This document shows positions 1 through 6,037 of a stretch of DNA of 30,570 nucleotides, one piece after another. Every line of letters starts with the position of its first letter. Position 1 is the stretch's first letter. The notes beneath the pieces are model-generated. The model was not told where the DNA came from, ran no database searches, and worked only from the letters and a program-made list of their open reading frames with translations. The translations under genes and the position numbers were made by a program. This stretch comes from Clostridia bacterium (GTDB taxonomy: Bacteria; Bacillota; Clostridia; Christensenellales; CAG-917): contig CAAEDU010000013.1 in NCBI GenBank assembly GCA_900754695.1, positions 1-30,570 of the forward strand, in the 5' to 3' direction.

Positions 1-85
1 GCAAGAGATTTTCGGATGATTTTGCACGGGCGGAACGCAGGCAATAGTATACATATTGGCAAGTTTCGGCTGTGCAAAAGCGCCA

Positions 86-130
86 AAAAGAATTGCTCTG
101 AGGCTGGTTCGTATTATTCCTGTCTGGCAT
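86..130 (-). repeat. Dispersed 45-bp repeat, copy 1
   Basis: Read on the minus strand, this segment matches positions 12734-12778 at 44 of 45 bases. Its first 25 bases also match 2080-2104 with one difference. The shared core is CAGACAGGAATAATACGAAC. All three copies lie between genes. Each begins with ATG followed by a short open frame (MPDRNNTN-like), but the frames diverge soon after, so coding is unproven. Its identity as an element family is an inference from the matches. Confidence 0.8.
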
Positions 131-181
131 GATACAAAACCGCCCCGATATGCCAAACTCGGGCAAAGAACGGAATAAAAG

Positions 182-204
182 AACGGAGCGCCCCGCGCTC
201 CGTT
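182..204. terminator. Bidirectional terminator-like hairpin
   Basis: Ten-base arms AACGGAGCGC and GCGCTCCGTT surround a CCC loop. On the plus strand the stem is followed by a T-rich run (TTTCATTTCCTTTC). On the minus strand it is followed by CTTTTATT. It lies downstream, on the minus strand, of the ABC-permease remnant at 366-470 and probably once ended that gene. Confidence 0.7.
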
Positions 205-365
205 TTCATTTCCTTTCTTTTTTGATCTCCACGTCATCCCGCCGGTCTTTTCGGCGTCACGGCGTTTTCCTTGATGTCCCGCGCGCTTGCTTTTCCGCCG
301 TCCCGTGCCGCAGGCTTAACGCGGAGATCCTGCTGCGGTCCTGCCTTCTCGCCCGCTAAGCCCCT

Positions 366-470
366 TCACTCCTTGGCGCGGATGATCTTGACGGGATCCA
401 CCCTGCGCACCGCGAGCACGGGCAGGATGCCGCTTGCCGCGAGCACCGCGACCGCGACGGCGGTTCGCAT
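366..470 (-). pseudogene. Remnant of the C-terminus of an FtsX/MacB-like ABC transporter permease
   Basis: On the minus strand a 34-codon frame opens at an ATG at 470. It encodes a hydrophobic stretch (AVAVAVLAASGILPVLA) followed by RRVDPVKIIRAKE and a stop at 366-368. That hydrophobic helix plus R-x-DPVK-I-RAKE ending is characteristic of the last transmembrane helix and tail of FtsX-domain permeases (MacB/LolC/YknZ families). Upstream, the frame runs only into unrelated codons with no further permease sequence, so the rest of the gene is missing. I read it as a deletion relic. A short independent membrane peptide is less likely because the tail is so typical. A terminator-like hairpin lies downstream at 182-204. 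Confidence 0.6.
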
Positions 471-514
471 CCGCGAACATTTGCCTCTCGGCACACGGAT
501 TTTCACTCAATCGG

Positions 515-543
515 TTGAACTTGCGTCCCGCGTGTGCTATCAT
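515..543 (+). promoter_or_regulatory. Sigma-A-type promoter for the ferredoxin gene
   Basis: TTGAAC (515-520) and TATCAT (538-543) are separated by 17 bases, a good match to the vegetative consensus. The -10 lies about 40 bases before the ferredoxin start codon, which has its own AAAGGAG site at 570-576. Confidence 0.65.
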
Positions 544-584
544 GATGTCGGTCTCAGGATCAATAACGGAAAGGAGTGAAGGAC

Positions 585-755
585 ATGGCGAGAGTTATCA
601 GCGACGATTGCATTTCTTGCGGTGCTTGCGCGGACACCTGCCCCGTGTCGGCAATTTCCGAGGGCGACGGCAAGTACGTCGTCAATGCGGACGAGTGCAT
701 CGACTGCGGCGCGTGCGAAGACGGCTGCCCCGTTGGCGCGATCTCCGAAGCGTAA
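585..755 (+). CDS. 2[4Fe-4S] ferredoxin (56 aa)
   Basis: This short gene encodes a clostridial-type ferredoxin, a small cytoplasmic carrier of low-potential electrons. Two clusters of the CxxCxxCxxxCP type are present: C9/C12/C15/C19 (CISCGACADTCP) and C38/C41/C44/C48 (CIDCGACEDGCP), each followed by the usual G/S-AI motif. The length (56 residues) is right for the family. The start is set by AAAGGAG seven to eight bases upstream of ATG 585. The gene is monocistronic: a good promoter sits at 515-543 and a strong terminator at 782-812. A natural partner is the pyruvate:ferredoxin oxidoreductase at 26652-30191, although they are not in one operon. Family assignment is secure. Which redox enzyme it serves is inference. 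Confidence 0.95.
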   Translation: MARVISDDCISCGACADTCPVSAISEGDGKYVVNADECIDCGACEDGCPVGAISEA

Positions 756-781
756 AAACGCATCACGATCAATCCTAAGCA

Positions 782-812
782 CAAAAAGGAGCCCGCGCTC
801 CTTTTTGTTTTT
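782..812 (+). terminator. Intrinsic terminator after the ferredoxin gene
   Basis: CAAAAAGGAGC and GCTCCTTTTTG pair around a CCGC loop and run into CTTTTTGTTTTT. It lies 27 bases after the ferredoxin stop codon. Confidence 0.9.
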
Positions 813-866
813 GCCATTTCACTCACCCTTGCATGATCAATGCGCTCCATAAGGAAGCGCACCGCT

Positions 867-969
867 CGTGCGAAGTTTCGTAAAATCCGTCTCGCTTGAA
901 GCAATATTTCACCTCAAGATTCGATTTATCTATGCTACGCCAACAGAAAAGGGACAGCGTGTGCTGTCC
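867..969. repeat. Imperfect direct repeat, copy 1
   Basis: This segment aligns with 1118-1224. The long identical blocks are GTGCGAAGTTT, CCGTCTCGCTTGAAG and CTATGCTACGCCAACAGAAAAGGGACAGCG (936-958 being the full left palindrome arm). Here the right arm of the palindrome is cut to seven bases (GCTGTCC), and a 12-base scrap of tRNA-Arg 3' sequence (ACCATGAGGGAT) follows at 973-984. The stretch 813-1190 holds no gene I can support. Confidence 0.75.
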
Positions 970-1117
970 GACACCATGAGGGATGTGCGCCATAAGGGAA
1001 CTAACCGCAGTTGCGTTTCGGTTTTGCGTGTTACCGTTCCCGCCGCAAGCATGTGGGAAAGGGCGCAAGCGTCTTGCCGTGCAAGCCGCCGAACCCGCGG
1101 CGATGTAACAGTCGTCC

Positions 1118-1240
1118 CGTGCGAAGTTTTGTAAAAAAGCCGTCTCGCTTGAAGTGGCGTTTCGCCGCAAGACTCGCTTCCGGTCTATGCTACGCCAACA
1201 GAAAAGGGACAGCGCGTGCTGTCCCTTTTCTGTTGGCGTA
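1118..1240. repeat. Imperfect direct repeat, copy 2, ending in a perfect 50-bp palindrome
   Basis: This is copy 2 of the repeat at 867-969. At 1191-1240 it contains two 23-base arms that are exact inverse complements (TACGCCAACAGAAAAGGGAC...), separated by GCGT. The inner part (AAAAGGGACAGC/GCTGTCCCTTTT) is a typical intrinsic terminator core. On the minus strand it directly follows a tRNA-Arg 3' end fragment (1234-1254), as a tRNA terminator would. Confidence 0.8.
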
Positions 1241-1254
1241 CCATGAGGGATTCG
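1234..1254 (-). pseudogene. Duplicated 3' end of tRNA-Arg (att-like fragment)
   Basis: The 22 bases 1233-1254 are identical to 1394-1415, the CCA end, 3' acceptor strand and T-arm of the intact tRNA-Arg(ACG). Beyond 1254 the similarity stops, so there is no anticodon or D arm. Integrases often recombine within tRNA 3' ends and leave exactly this kind of partial copy. Partial gene duplication is the alternative. No integrase is in the window. Confidence 0.6.
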
Positions 1255-1363
1255 TAAGGAGCACAAAGTGCGACGGAATAGCGAAAACGGCGCAACTGAT
1301 CTGCGAGCAAAGCCGAGTAGGCGCCGTTGAGCGTCAGCCACGGGTAAGAATCCCTCAAGGGAA

Positions 1364-1394
1364 GAAAAAAGGCACCGAACGTGTTCGGTGCCTT
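1364..1394 (-). terminator. Intrinsic terminator of tRNA-Arg
   Basis: On the minus strand, directly after the encoded CCA, GGCACCGAAC and GTTCGGTGCC pair and are followed by TTTTTT (the A-run at 1365-1370 on the plus strand). Confidence 0.85.
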
Positions 1395-1471
1395 TGGCGT
1401 ACCATGAGGGATTCGAACCCCCGACCTTCTGGTCCGTAGCCAGACGCTCTATCCAGCTGGGCTAATGGTAC
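1395..1471 (-). tRNA. tRNA-Arg (anticodon ACG), CCA encoded
   Basis: On the minus strand a 77-base tRNA is seen. The acceptor GTACCAT pairs with ATGGTAC, followed by discriminator G and CCA (1395-1397). The D-arm is AGCCCAGCTGGATAGAGC-like, the anticodon stem TCTGG/CCAGA encloses the loop CTACGGA with anticodon ACG, and the T-loop is GTTCGAATC. The first anticodon base A would be edited to inosine, which is the job of TadA, encoded at 12782-13273 in this window. A fully consensus promoter lies upstream (1493-1521) and a terminator immediately downstream. Its 3' end is duplicated at 1234-1254. Confidence 0.97.
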
Positions 1472-1492
1472 ATGCTCTTGCGAGCATTAAAG

Positions 1493-1521
1493 ATTATATT
1501 GCGTTGTCCTTTTGATGTCAA
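1493..1521 (-). promoter_or_regulatory. Consensus sigma-A promoter for tRNA-Arg
   Basis: On the minus strand the exact consensus TTGACA (1516-1521) and TATAAT (1493-1498) are 17 bases apart. The -10 ends about 21 bases before the tRNA 5' end, as expected for a stable RNA gene. Confidence 0.9.
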
Positions 1522-1617
1522 CTGTTTTGGCGTGCGTATTTCGGGCGGAGAACCTCTTTGATCGTTTCAAAAAGCATAAGCCCGAGAGGAAAACCCGTCG
1601 CTCTCCGTTTTGCGGGC

Positions 1618-1646
1618 TTTACGGCGGGGCGGGGGTGTGGTAAGAT
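1618..1646 (+). promoter_or_regulatory. Possible promoter of the DUF1292 gene
   Basis: TTTACG (1618-1623), a 17-base G-rich spacer and TAAGAT (1641-1646) lie about 50 bases before ATG 1698. The match is moderate. An alternative -10 is GATATA at about 1651. Confidence 0.4.
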
Positions 1647-1697
1647 AGAGATATATTTAACACCGCGGCATGCGCCGCGGCGGGCTAAGGAGGGAAC

Positions 1698-2063
1698 ATG
1701 GACGAGAAAAAGACAAAGGAAAACCAAAGGGAAAGGGAGGAGCTTGTCCCCGTCAGCATCATAGACGTCCTGCTGGACCCGGACAACCGCGACCCCGTCG
1801 TGCTCATGGGCGAGGACGGCAGGGAGCTGAAGTTCGAGCAAGTCGCCGTCATCCCGCACGATAAAGAGGGCGAAAAGCGCCTCTATTGCATCCTGCACCC
1901 CCTCACTCCCATCGAGGGCATCAACGACGACGAAGCCATCGTCTTCCGGTGCGACTTCGACGCCGAGGGGCAGGAGTTCCTGCGCGTGGAAGACGACGCG
2001 GAGATCGCCTCCGCGGTCTTTGCAAAGTATATCGGGATGCTGGATAAAGCGAACGAGCAATGA
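1698..2063 (+). CDS. DUF1292 (YrzB-like) family protein
   Basis: This 121-residue acidic cytoplasmic protein has the layout of DUF1292 proteins. A charged, probably disordered N-terminus (residues 1-16) leads into I-x-D-L-D-P (about 21-28), then ELKFEQVAVIPHD, the family's typical YCIL-P and GINDDEAIVFRC segments, and a C-terminal helix (about 104-118). The biochemical role of the family is not established. In many Firmicutes the relative YrzB is encoded in the yrzL/yrrK(ruvX) group, but here the gene stands alone. The start is supported by AAGGAGG five to six bases upstream. It converges with the minus-strand operon at 2217-4618 and shares the hairpin at 2126-2155 with it. Confidence 0.8.
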   Translation: MDEKKTKENQREREELVPVSIIDVLLDPDNRDPVVLMGEDGRELKFEQVAVIPHDKEGEKRLYCILHPLTPIEGINDDEAIVFRCDFDAEGQEFLRVEDDAEIASAVFAKYIGMLDKANEQ

Positions 2064-2079
2064 CCTTTTCCGCGCCCCT

Positions 2080-2104
2080 ATGTCAGACAGGAATAATACG
2101 AACC
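2080..2104 (+). repeat. Dispersed repeat, copy 2 (25-bp core)
   Basis: Twenty-four of 25 bases match the start of the 45-bp repeat at 12734-12778 and its inverse at 86-130. After 2104 this copy diverges. It sits between the DUF1292 stop codon and the bidirectional terminator. Confidence 0.75.
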
Positions 2105-2125
2105 GGGTCTCGATCCGGCATGAGA

Positions 2126-2155
2126 CGAAAAGCGCCGCAAAAGCGGCGCTTTTCG
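2126..2155. terminator. Bidirectional terminator between convergent genes
   Basis: CGAAAAGCGCCGC and GCGGCGCTTTTCG pair around AAAA. The stem itself carries A-runs on one side and T-runs on the other, so it can end transcripts in both directions (DUF1292 on plus, the membrane operon on minus). A second stem for the minus strand (GCCCTTTGCG/CGCAAAGGGC, 2168-2195) lies just before it but lacks a T-run. Confidence 0.85.
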
Positions 2156-2216
2156 TATGCCTCGTCAGCCCTTTGCGGGAAGTCACGCAAAGGGCGTTGT
2201 TGACAAAACAAGGGGT

Positions 2217-2630
2217 TTAACCGTTCGATCGAGGCGGATAATAGCTCCCGTCGGGCGCATAATAGCCGCCTGCCGCGTCGTAATAACCGCCGTAGCCGTC
2301 ATAGTAGCCGCCGCGGTCGTCATAGCCGCAATAGTAGGGAGTGCCGCCCGCGTTCTGCTGAGGCAAACCCTGCCCCGCTGCCTGCTGCGCCTTTGCCGCC
2401 GCCGCTTCCTCGGGGCTGTCGTAGAGGTCCTCCTCCTTCATCACCAGCATGATTATGCCGCCGATGAGGCTGACCAGGAAGAGGCAGACGATGCCCCAGC
2501 CGTGGATCTCCTTGATGTCCTTGCTCTCATCGAGCTTCTTGCAAGCGATGATGCCGAGCACCAAAGGATAGATCAAGTAGAATGTGAAGATGATCTGAAT
2601 GATGAGGAACACTTTTGCCGCTGTTTTCAT
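2217..2630 (-). CDS. Small two-helix membrane protein with Tyr/Gly-rich tail
   Basis: This is an unrecognised protein of 137 residues. Two transmembrane helices are evident (about 7-29 and 44-64), joined by a short charged loop. An Ala/Gln-rich linker follows (about 70-95), then a tail (98-137) of repeated GGYYD/GGYYA units ending in SYYPPRSNG. The tail closely resembles the end of the protein at 3527-4618 (NYYPPRR), so the two are probably functionally linked. It is the last gene of a three-gene minus-strand operon, 70 bases after the gene at 2701-3480. No clear ribosome-binding site precedes ATG 2630, which suggests coupling or a misjudged start. No function is proposed. A role at the cell surface or in protein-protein contacts is only inference. 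Confidence 0.75.
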   Translation of the reverse strand: MKTAAKVFLIIQIIFTFYLIYPLVLGIIACKKLDESKDIKEIHGWGIVCLFLVSLIGGIIMLVMKEEDLYDSPEEAAAAKAQQAAGQGLPQQNAGGTPYYCGYDDRGGYYDGYGGYYDAAGGYYAPDGSYYPPRSNG

Positions 2631-2700
2631 AAGCCGTGTGAAGCCGTTTGCCGACGGGACGCTTCCCTCCCCTTTCGCCGCGCCGGAGCGCGGGATGCGC

Positions 2701-3480
2701 TCACTCCTCGGAGGGAGTGGAAGTCTCTTTGGTCACGCTCGCGGGCTGCGTTGCGGGTGCGGACGGAGCGGGCGCGGGTCTCTCTGCGGGTGCCGCGGGG
2801 TGAGCGGGTGCCTGTCCCTGCGCGGGAGCGCCGTAGGGCTGCGCCGGGCGCGGAGGCATCTGTCCCTGCGCGGGAGCGCCGTAAGGCTGCGCCGGGCGCG
2901 GAGGCATTTGTGCCTGCGCGGGAGCGCCGTAGGGTGCCGCGGGGCGCGCGGGCGCCTGTCCCTGCACGGGTGCGCCGTAGGGCGCCGCGGGGCGAGCGGG
3001 CGCCTGTCCCTGCACGGGTGCACCGTAGGGTGCATAGGGCGGAGCCTGCGGCGGATAAGCGGGTGCGGCATAATGCTGCGCGGGCGGAGCCTGGGGTGCG
3101 GGGCGCTGTGCGGGCGGAGCGTAGGGAGGCTGCATATAGCCTTGCTGTCCCGCATATCCGCCATGCATATCGCGCGCGGGCTGCCGCCCCGCACCGGCGT
3201 CATCCGCGGAGGAGAGCTTCGCTCCGCAGGCGGCGATGTACAATATTCCGCCGATCATCCCGCCGACGCCTATCATGAACAGAGCGACGCCCTCATAGAT
3301 GTTGCCGGGATAGAACCACGCGATGGCGTTGGAGTAGTACGACGTCACGGCATAGACCTGCGTCCTCTCGCTCGAAGAGAACCTGTCGATCTCGGCGCAT
3401 CCCAGCGCAAAGACGACGATGCCGACGAGCAGCACCACCACTCCGATGCCGATCTTGATGTAGAGACTTTTCTTTTCCAT
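2701..3480 (-). CDS. Membrane protein with Pro/Ala/Gln-rich tandem-repeat tail
   Basis: This is an unrecognised protein of 259 residues. Helices are seen at about 7-29 and 62-84, with a roughly 30-residue loop holding several Tyr and Trp. Residues 95-259 are low-complexity and Pro/Ala/Gln/Tyr-rich, including five tandem 16-residue units at 151-230, each starting PYGAP. The tail ends in a Thr/Ser/Glu-rich stretch. If helix 1 is an anchor and helix 2 returns, both ends face the same side. Which side is not clear from the sequence. The start is set by GGGAGG seven bases upstream of ATG 3480. The same CAACGGGAGG block precedes the upstream gene at 4618. It is the middle gene of the operon 4618-2217, with 46 bases between it and the gene at 3527. 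Confidence 0.75.
   Translation of the reverse strand: MEKKSLYIKIGIGVVVLLVGIVVFALGCAEIDRFSSSERTQVYAVTSYYSNAIAWFYPGNIYEGVALFMIGVGGMIGGILYIAACGAKLSSADDAGAGRQPARDMHGGYAGQQGYMQPPYAPPAQRPAPQAPPAQHYAAPAYPPQAPPYAPYGAPVQGQAPARPAAPYGAPVQGQAPARPAAPYGAPAQAQMPPRPAQPYGAPAQGQMPPRPAQPYGAPAQGQAPAHPAAPAERPAPAPSAPATQPASVTKETSTPSEE
2791..3030 (-). repeat. Five tandem 48-bp coding repeats
   Basis: These encode residues 151-230 of the protein at 2701-3480 as five 16-residue units. Units 1 and 2 are identical in protein (PYGAPVQGQAPARPAA); units 3 to 5 vary at a few positions (V/A, G/A, A/M, A/P). Such repeats commonly expand and contract by replication slippage. Confidence 0.9.
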
Positions 3481-3526
3481 ATAACCTCCCGTTGAGCGGT
3501 CTCACGACCGCGTTTTTCCTGTGTTG

Positions 3527-4618
3527 TCAGCGGCGCGGCGGGTAATAGTTCCCGTCCGCGGCATGATAGCCGCCGTAGGGGTCGTAATAGCCGCCGTACG
3601 CATCGTGATAGCCGCCGAAGTTGTCATACCAACCGCCGTAAGCGTCGCGGGCTCCGGGCACGGGCGCCGCGGGACGAGCGGGATAAGACGCCTGTGCCGC
3701 GGGCTGCACGGGTGCCTGAGGCGCGGGCTGAACGGGTGCCTGCACGACAGGTTGCACCGGCGCCTGAGGAGCGGGTCGAACGGGTGCCTGAGGCTGTACG
3801 GGTGCCTGAGGCTGTACGGGCGCTTGCGCCGCGTGTTGCACAGGCGCCTGAGGAGCGGGTGTTTCGGCAGAAACCGCGTGTTGAGCGGACGAAACTCGCC
3901 GTTCAACATACGGGATCTGCATTTGCGGCTGTTGCACGGGTGCCGCGGGACGCACCGGTGCGGACTGTTCCGCACGAGGTGCAGGTGCGACGGGCACTTG
4001 TCTCCCGACGGGTGCGACGGGAGCTGCGGCAACGGATGTGCGGGGAGCTTCTCCCGCCGGCGGTTGCGCCGCGAGCGCCGCCGCTCTTGCCGCGGAGGGC
4101 GAAGCCTTGACATGCTCGGCGTCCGCCGCCGAGACCCTGCCCGCGATCAGCGCGATGAGCACGACCAGGCATCCGAACGCACCCAGCAACGCGAGCGCGA
4201 CGGCGAGCTTGTTGAGAGTGTCGTAGGGGAAGATGTCCCCCTGCGCGGCATAGCCCGTGAGGATGAGACAGACCAGGATGTCCGCGCCATAGACCAGGAT
4301 GTCCGCGATGTCCTCTCTGCCGAGGACGGTGAGAGCGGACGGCTGCGCGCTCCCCTCCCTTTTCTCACCGCTCTTCTTGCGGCGGGTGTAGAGAGCGAGC
4401 GCCGCGATGTTGAACGCTCCCCCGATGACGCCCATGGTCAGCAACGCTTCTCTGCCGAAGGGGTTGTCAAACGCCTCCGCGATCCCCTCAAAGTCCCACT
4501 GCATATCACCCTCGAACCAATAGTCTTCGAGGGCGGGCGGCACCACGATGGCGAGCACGCCCATGATGATGAGCACGATGTAAACGGTCAGTCTGACAGC
4601 ACTGCCTGCAACTTTCAT
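3527..4618 (-). CDS. Four-helix membrane protein with low-complexity and Tyr/Gly tail
   Basis: This is an unrecognised protein of 363 residues, first gene of a three-gene operon. ATG 4618 is chosen over the upstream ATG at 4681 because GGGAGG sits six bases before it and the extra 21 residues are Arg-rich with no such site. Helices lie at about 8-27, 58-76, 107-124 and 137-160. The loop after helix 1 (about 28-57) is acidic and aromatic (DYWFEGDMQWDFEG). Residues 170-322 are Ala/Pro/Gln/Val-rich with many QAPVQP units. Residues 325-363 form a Tyr/Gly/Asp/His tail (YGGYYDPYGGYH) ending NYYPPRR, matching the tail of the protein at 2217-2630. The four-helix layout recalls the proteins at 16813-17676 and 17731-18519. 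No function is proposed. Confidence 0.75.
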   Translation of the reverse strand: MKVAGSAVRLTVYIVLIIMGVLAIVVPPALEDYWFEGDMQWDFEGIAEAFDNPFGREALLTMGVIGGAFNIAALALYTRRKKSGEKREGSAQPSALTVLGREDIADILVYGADILVCLILTGYAAQGDIFPYDTLNKLAVALALLGAFGCLVVLIALIAGRVSAADAEHVKASPSAARAAALAAQPPAGEAPRTSVAAAPVAPVGRQVPVAPAPRAEQSAPVRPAAPVQQPQMQIPYVERRVSSAQHAVSAETPAPQAPVQHAAQAPVQPQAPVQPQAPVRPAPQAPVQPVVQAPVQPAPQAPVQPAAQASYPARPAAPVPGARDAYGGWYDNFGGYHDAYGGYYDPYGGYHAADGNYYPPRR

Positions 4619-4667
4619 TTTTCGCCTCCCGTTGCGCGCGGAAACTGCTCCGCGCCTTTTCACGGGC

Positions 4668-4673
4668 ATTATA
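4668..4673 (-). promoter_or_regulatory. Possible -10 element of the membrane operon
   Basis: An exact TATAAT lies on the minus strand about 50 bases before ATG 4618, in an AT-rich island. No convincing -35 hexamer stands at 16-18 bases, so this is only a candidate. Confidence 0.35.
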
Positions 4674-4733
4674 ATCCGCACCTATATCAGTTTTTGATAA
4701 TGCGGAAAAACTTTTTTATAAATATCGTTTTAT

Positions 4734-4761
4734 AAAAAACAGCGGCGCGCGAGCGCGCGCC
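4734..4761 (-). terminator. Second of two tandem terminators after dapL
   Basis: On the minus strand GGCGCGCG and CGCGCGCC pair around a two-base spacer and, after a few bases, run into TTTTTT. It follows the stronger hairpin at 4766-4798. Confidence 0.6.
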
Positions 4762-4765
4762 GTGC

Positions 4766-4798
4766 AAAAAGCGCGCCCTTCCCGTCGGAAGGGCGCGC
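4766..4798 (-). terminator. Intrinsic terminator of the asnB-dapF-dapL operon
   Basis: Twelve-base arms (GCGCGCCCTTCC/GGAAGGGCGCGC) close a four-base loop and are followed on the minus strand by TTTTT. It lies 54 bases after the dapL stop codon. Confidence 0.85.
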
Positions 4799-4852
4799 CA
4801 AACAAGAAAATGAATCTCGTGATCTTAGCGGGCGATACGCCCGCCCGATCGG

Positions 4853-6037
4853 TCACCCCTTCAGCGACAGAGTTACGTCGACGAGGCGGGCGACGGCGCG
4901 GGCGGTCTTTTCCGCATTGCCGAACGCTGTCAGGCGGAAATAGCCCTCTCCGCGTCTGCCGAAGCCGACGCCCGGGGTGCCGACCACAGCGGCTTTTTGC
5001 AGCAGGAGGTCGAAATATTCCCGAGAAGTCATGCCCTTGGGGCATTGCATCCAGATGTACGGCGCATTGACCCCGCCCGTATGCCAGATGCGCGCGGCGG
5101 TGAGAGCGTCGTGGATGACGCGGGCGTTGGACATATAATATTCCACCGTCTTGCGGTTCTCGTACTCGCCTTGCTTGCCGATGGCGGCTGCCGCCGCGCG
5201 CTGCACGACGTAACTCGCGCCGTTGAACTTGGTGGTCTGGCGCCTCAGCCACATCTTGTTGAGCGCGCCGTCCGCGAGTTCGAAGGGCACGACCGTCCAA
5301 CCGCAGCGCATACCCGTGAACCCCGCGGATTTGGAGAAGGAGCAGAATTCCACCGCGCACTCCCTCGCGCCCTCGATCTCGAAGACTGACGTGGGCAGAG
5401 ACCCGTCCCGCACGAACGCCCCGTAAGCGGCGTCGAAAAAGATGACCGCACCCGTTGCGCGCGCATAGTCCACCCACGCTTTCAGCTCCTCGCGGGTGTA
5501 GACCGCGCCCGTCGGGTTGCTCGGCGAGCAGATGTAGATGATGTCGAACTTCTCTCCCTCCGGCGGGGCGGGCTTGAAGCCGTTGCGCCTGTTGCCCGCA
5601 GCAAAGTGCACCCTGTTGCCCGCCATCACGTTGACGTCGCGGTAGGCGGGATAGACGGGGTCGGGCAGCAGGACACTGCTCTTTGCAAACAGTTCCACCA
5701 TGTTGCCGAGGTCGCTCTTGGCGCCGTCGCCGACAAAGATCTCGTCCTCACGCAGGACGACGCCCTTTGCCGCATAGTGCCTGACGATCGCCTCGCGCAG
5801 GAAGTCGTAGCCCTGCTCGGGGCCGTAACCGCGGAAGGTCTCCTCTGCCGCCATATCGTGCGCCGCCGCCTGCAGCTCGCATATGACGGCGGGGGAAAGG
5901 GGACGGGTGACGTCGCCGATGCCCAGGCTGATGAGGTCTGCCCGCGGGTTCTCGCGGACAAAAGCGCGCACCTTTGCCGCGATGTCCGCAAAAAGATAGC
6001 TCTCGTTCAGTTTCGCAAAGTTGGGGTTGAGTTTCAT
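4853..6037 (-). CDS. dapL: LL-diaminopimelate aminotransferase (DapL)
   Basis: This class I/II PLP-dependent aminotransferase of 394 residues should convert tetrahydrodipicolinate directly to LL-diaminopimelate using glutamate, in the cytoplasm, on the way to lysine and peptidoglycan. Diagnostic features are the N-terminal NPNFAKLNESYLF and SLGIGDVTRPL segments typical of DapL, GYGPEQGYDFLRE (about 71-83), GDGAKSD (103-109), DPVYPAY (126-132), SPSNPTG (171-177) and the Schiff-base lysine K236 in SFSKSAGFTG. Length is normal for the family (about 400). Its start codon overlaps the dapF stop codon as ATGA (6034-6037), so the two are translationally coupled. It is the last gene of asnB-dapF-dapL and is followed by two terminators. 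The assignment is strong because DapF, the next enzyme of the pathway, is adjacent. Confidence 0.95.
   Translation of the reverse strand: MKLNPNFAKLNESYLFADIAAKVRAFVRENPRADLISLGIGDVTRPLSPAVICELQAAAHDMAAEETFRGYGPEQGYDFLREAIVRHYAAKGVVLREDEIFVGDGAKSDLGNMVELFAKSSVLLPDPVYPAYRDVNVMAGNRVHFAAGNRRNGFKPAPPEGEKFDIIYICSPSNPTGAVYTREELKAWVDYARATGAVIFFDAAYGAFVRDGSLPTSVFEIEGARECAVEFCSFSKSAGFTGMRCGWTVVPFELADGALNKMWLRRQTTKFNGASYVVQRAAAAAIGKQGEYENRKTVEYYMSNARVIHDALTAARIWHTGGVNAPYIWMQCPKGMTSREYFDLLLQKAAVVGTPGVGFGRRGEGYFRLTAFGNAEKTARAVARLVDVTLSLKG

Noticed and set aside
823..1341. 172-codon minus-strand open frame across the repeats
   Set aside because: Its apparent internal similarity (FCWRSID twice) comes from the DNA repeats at 867-969 and 1118-1240. 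It lacks a ribosome site and overlaps a tRNA fragment and terminator.
2791..3030. CRISPR array
   Set aside because: The repeats are contiguous, in frame and coding, with no unique spacers.
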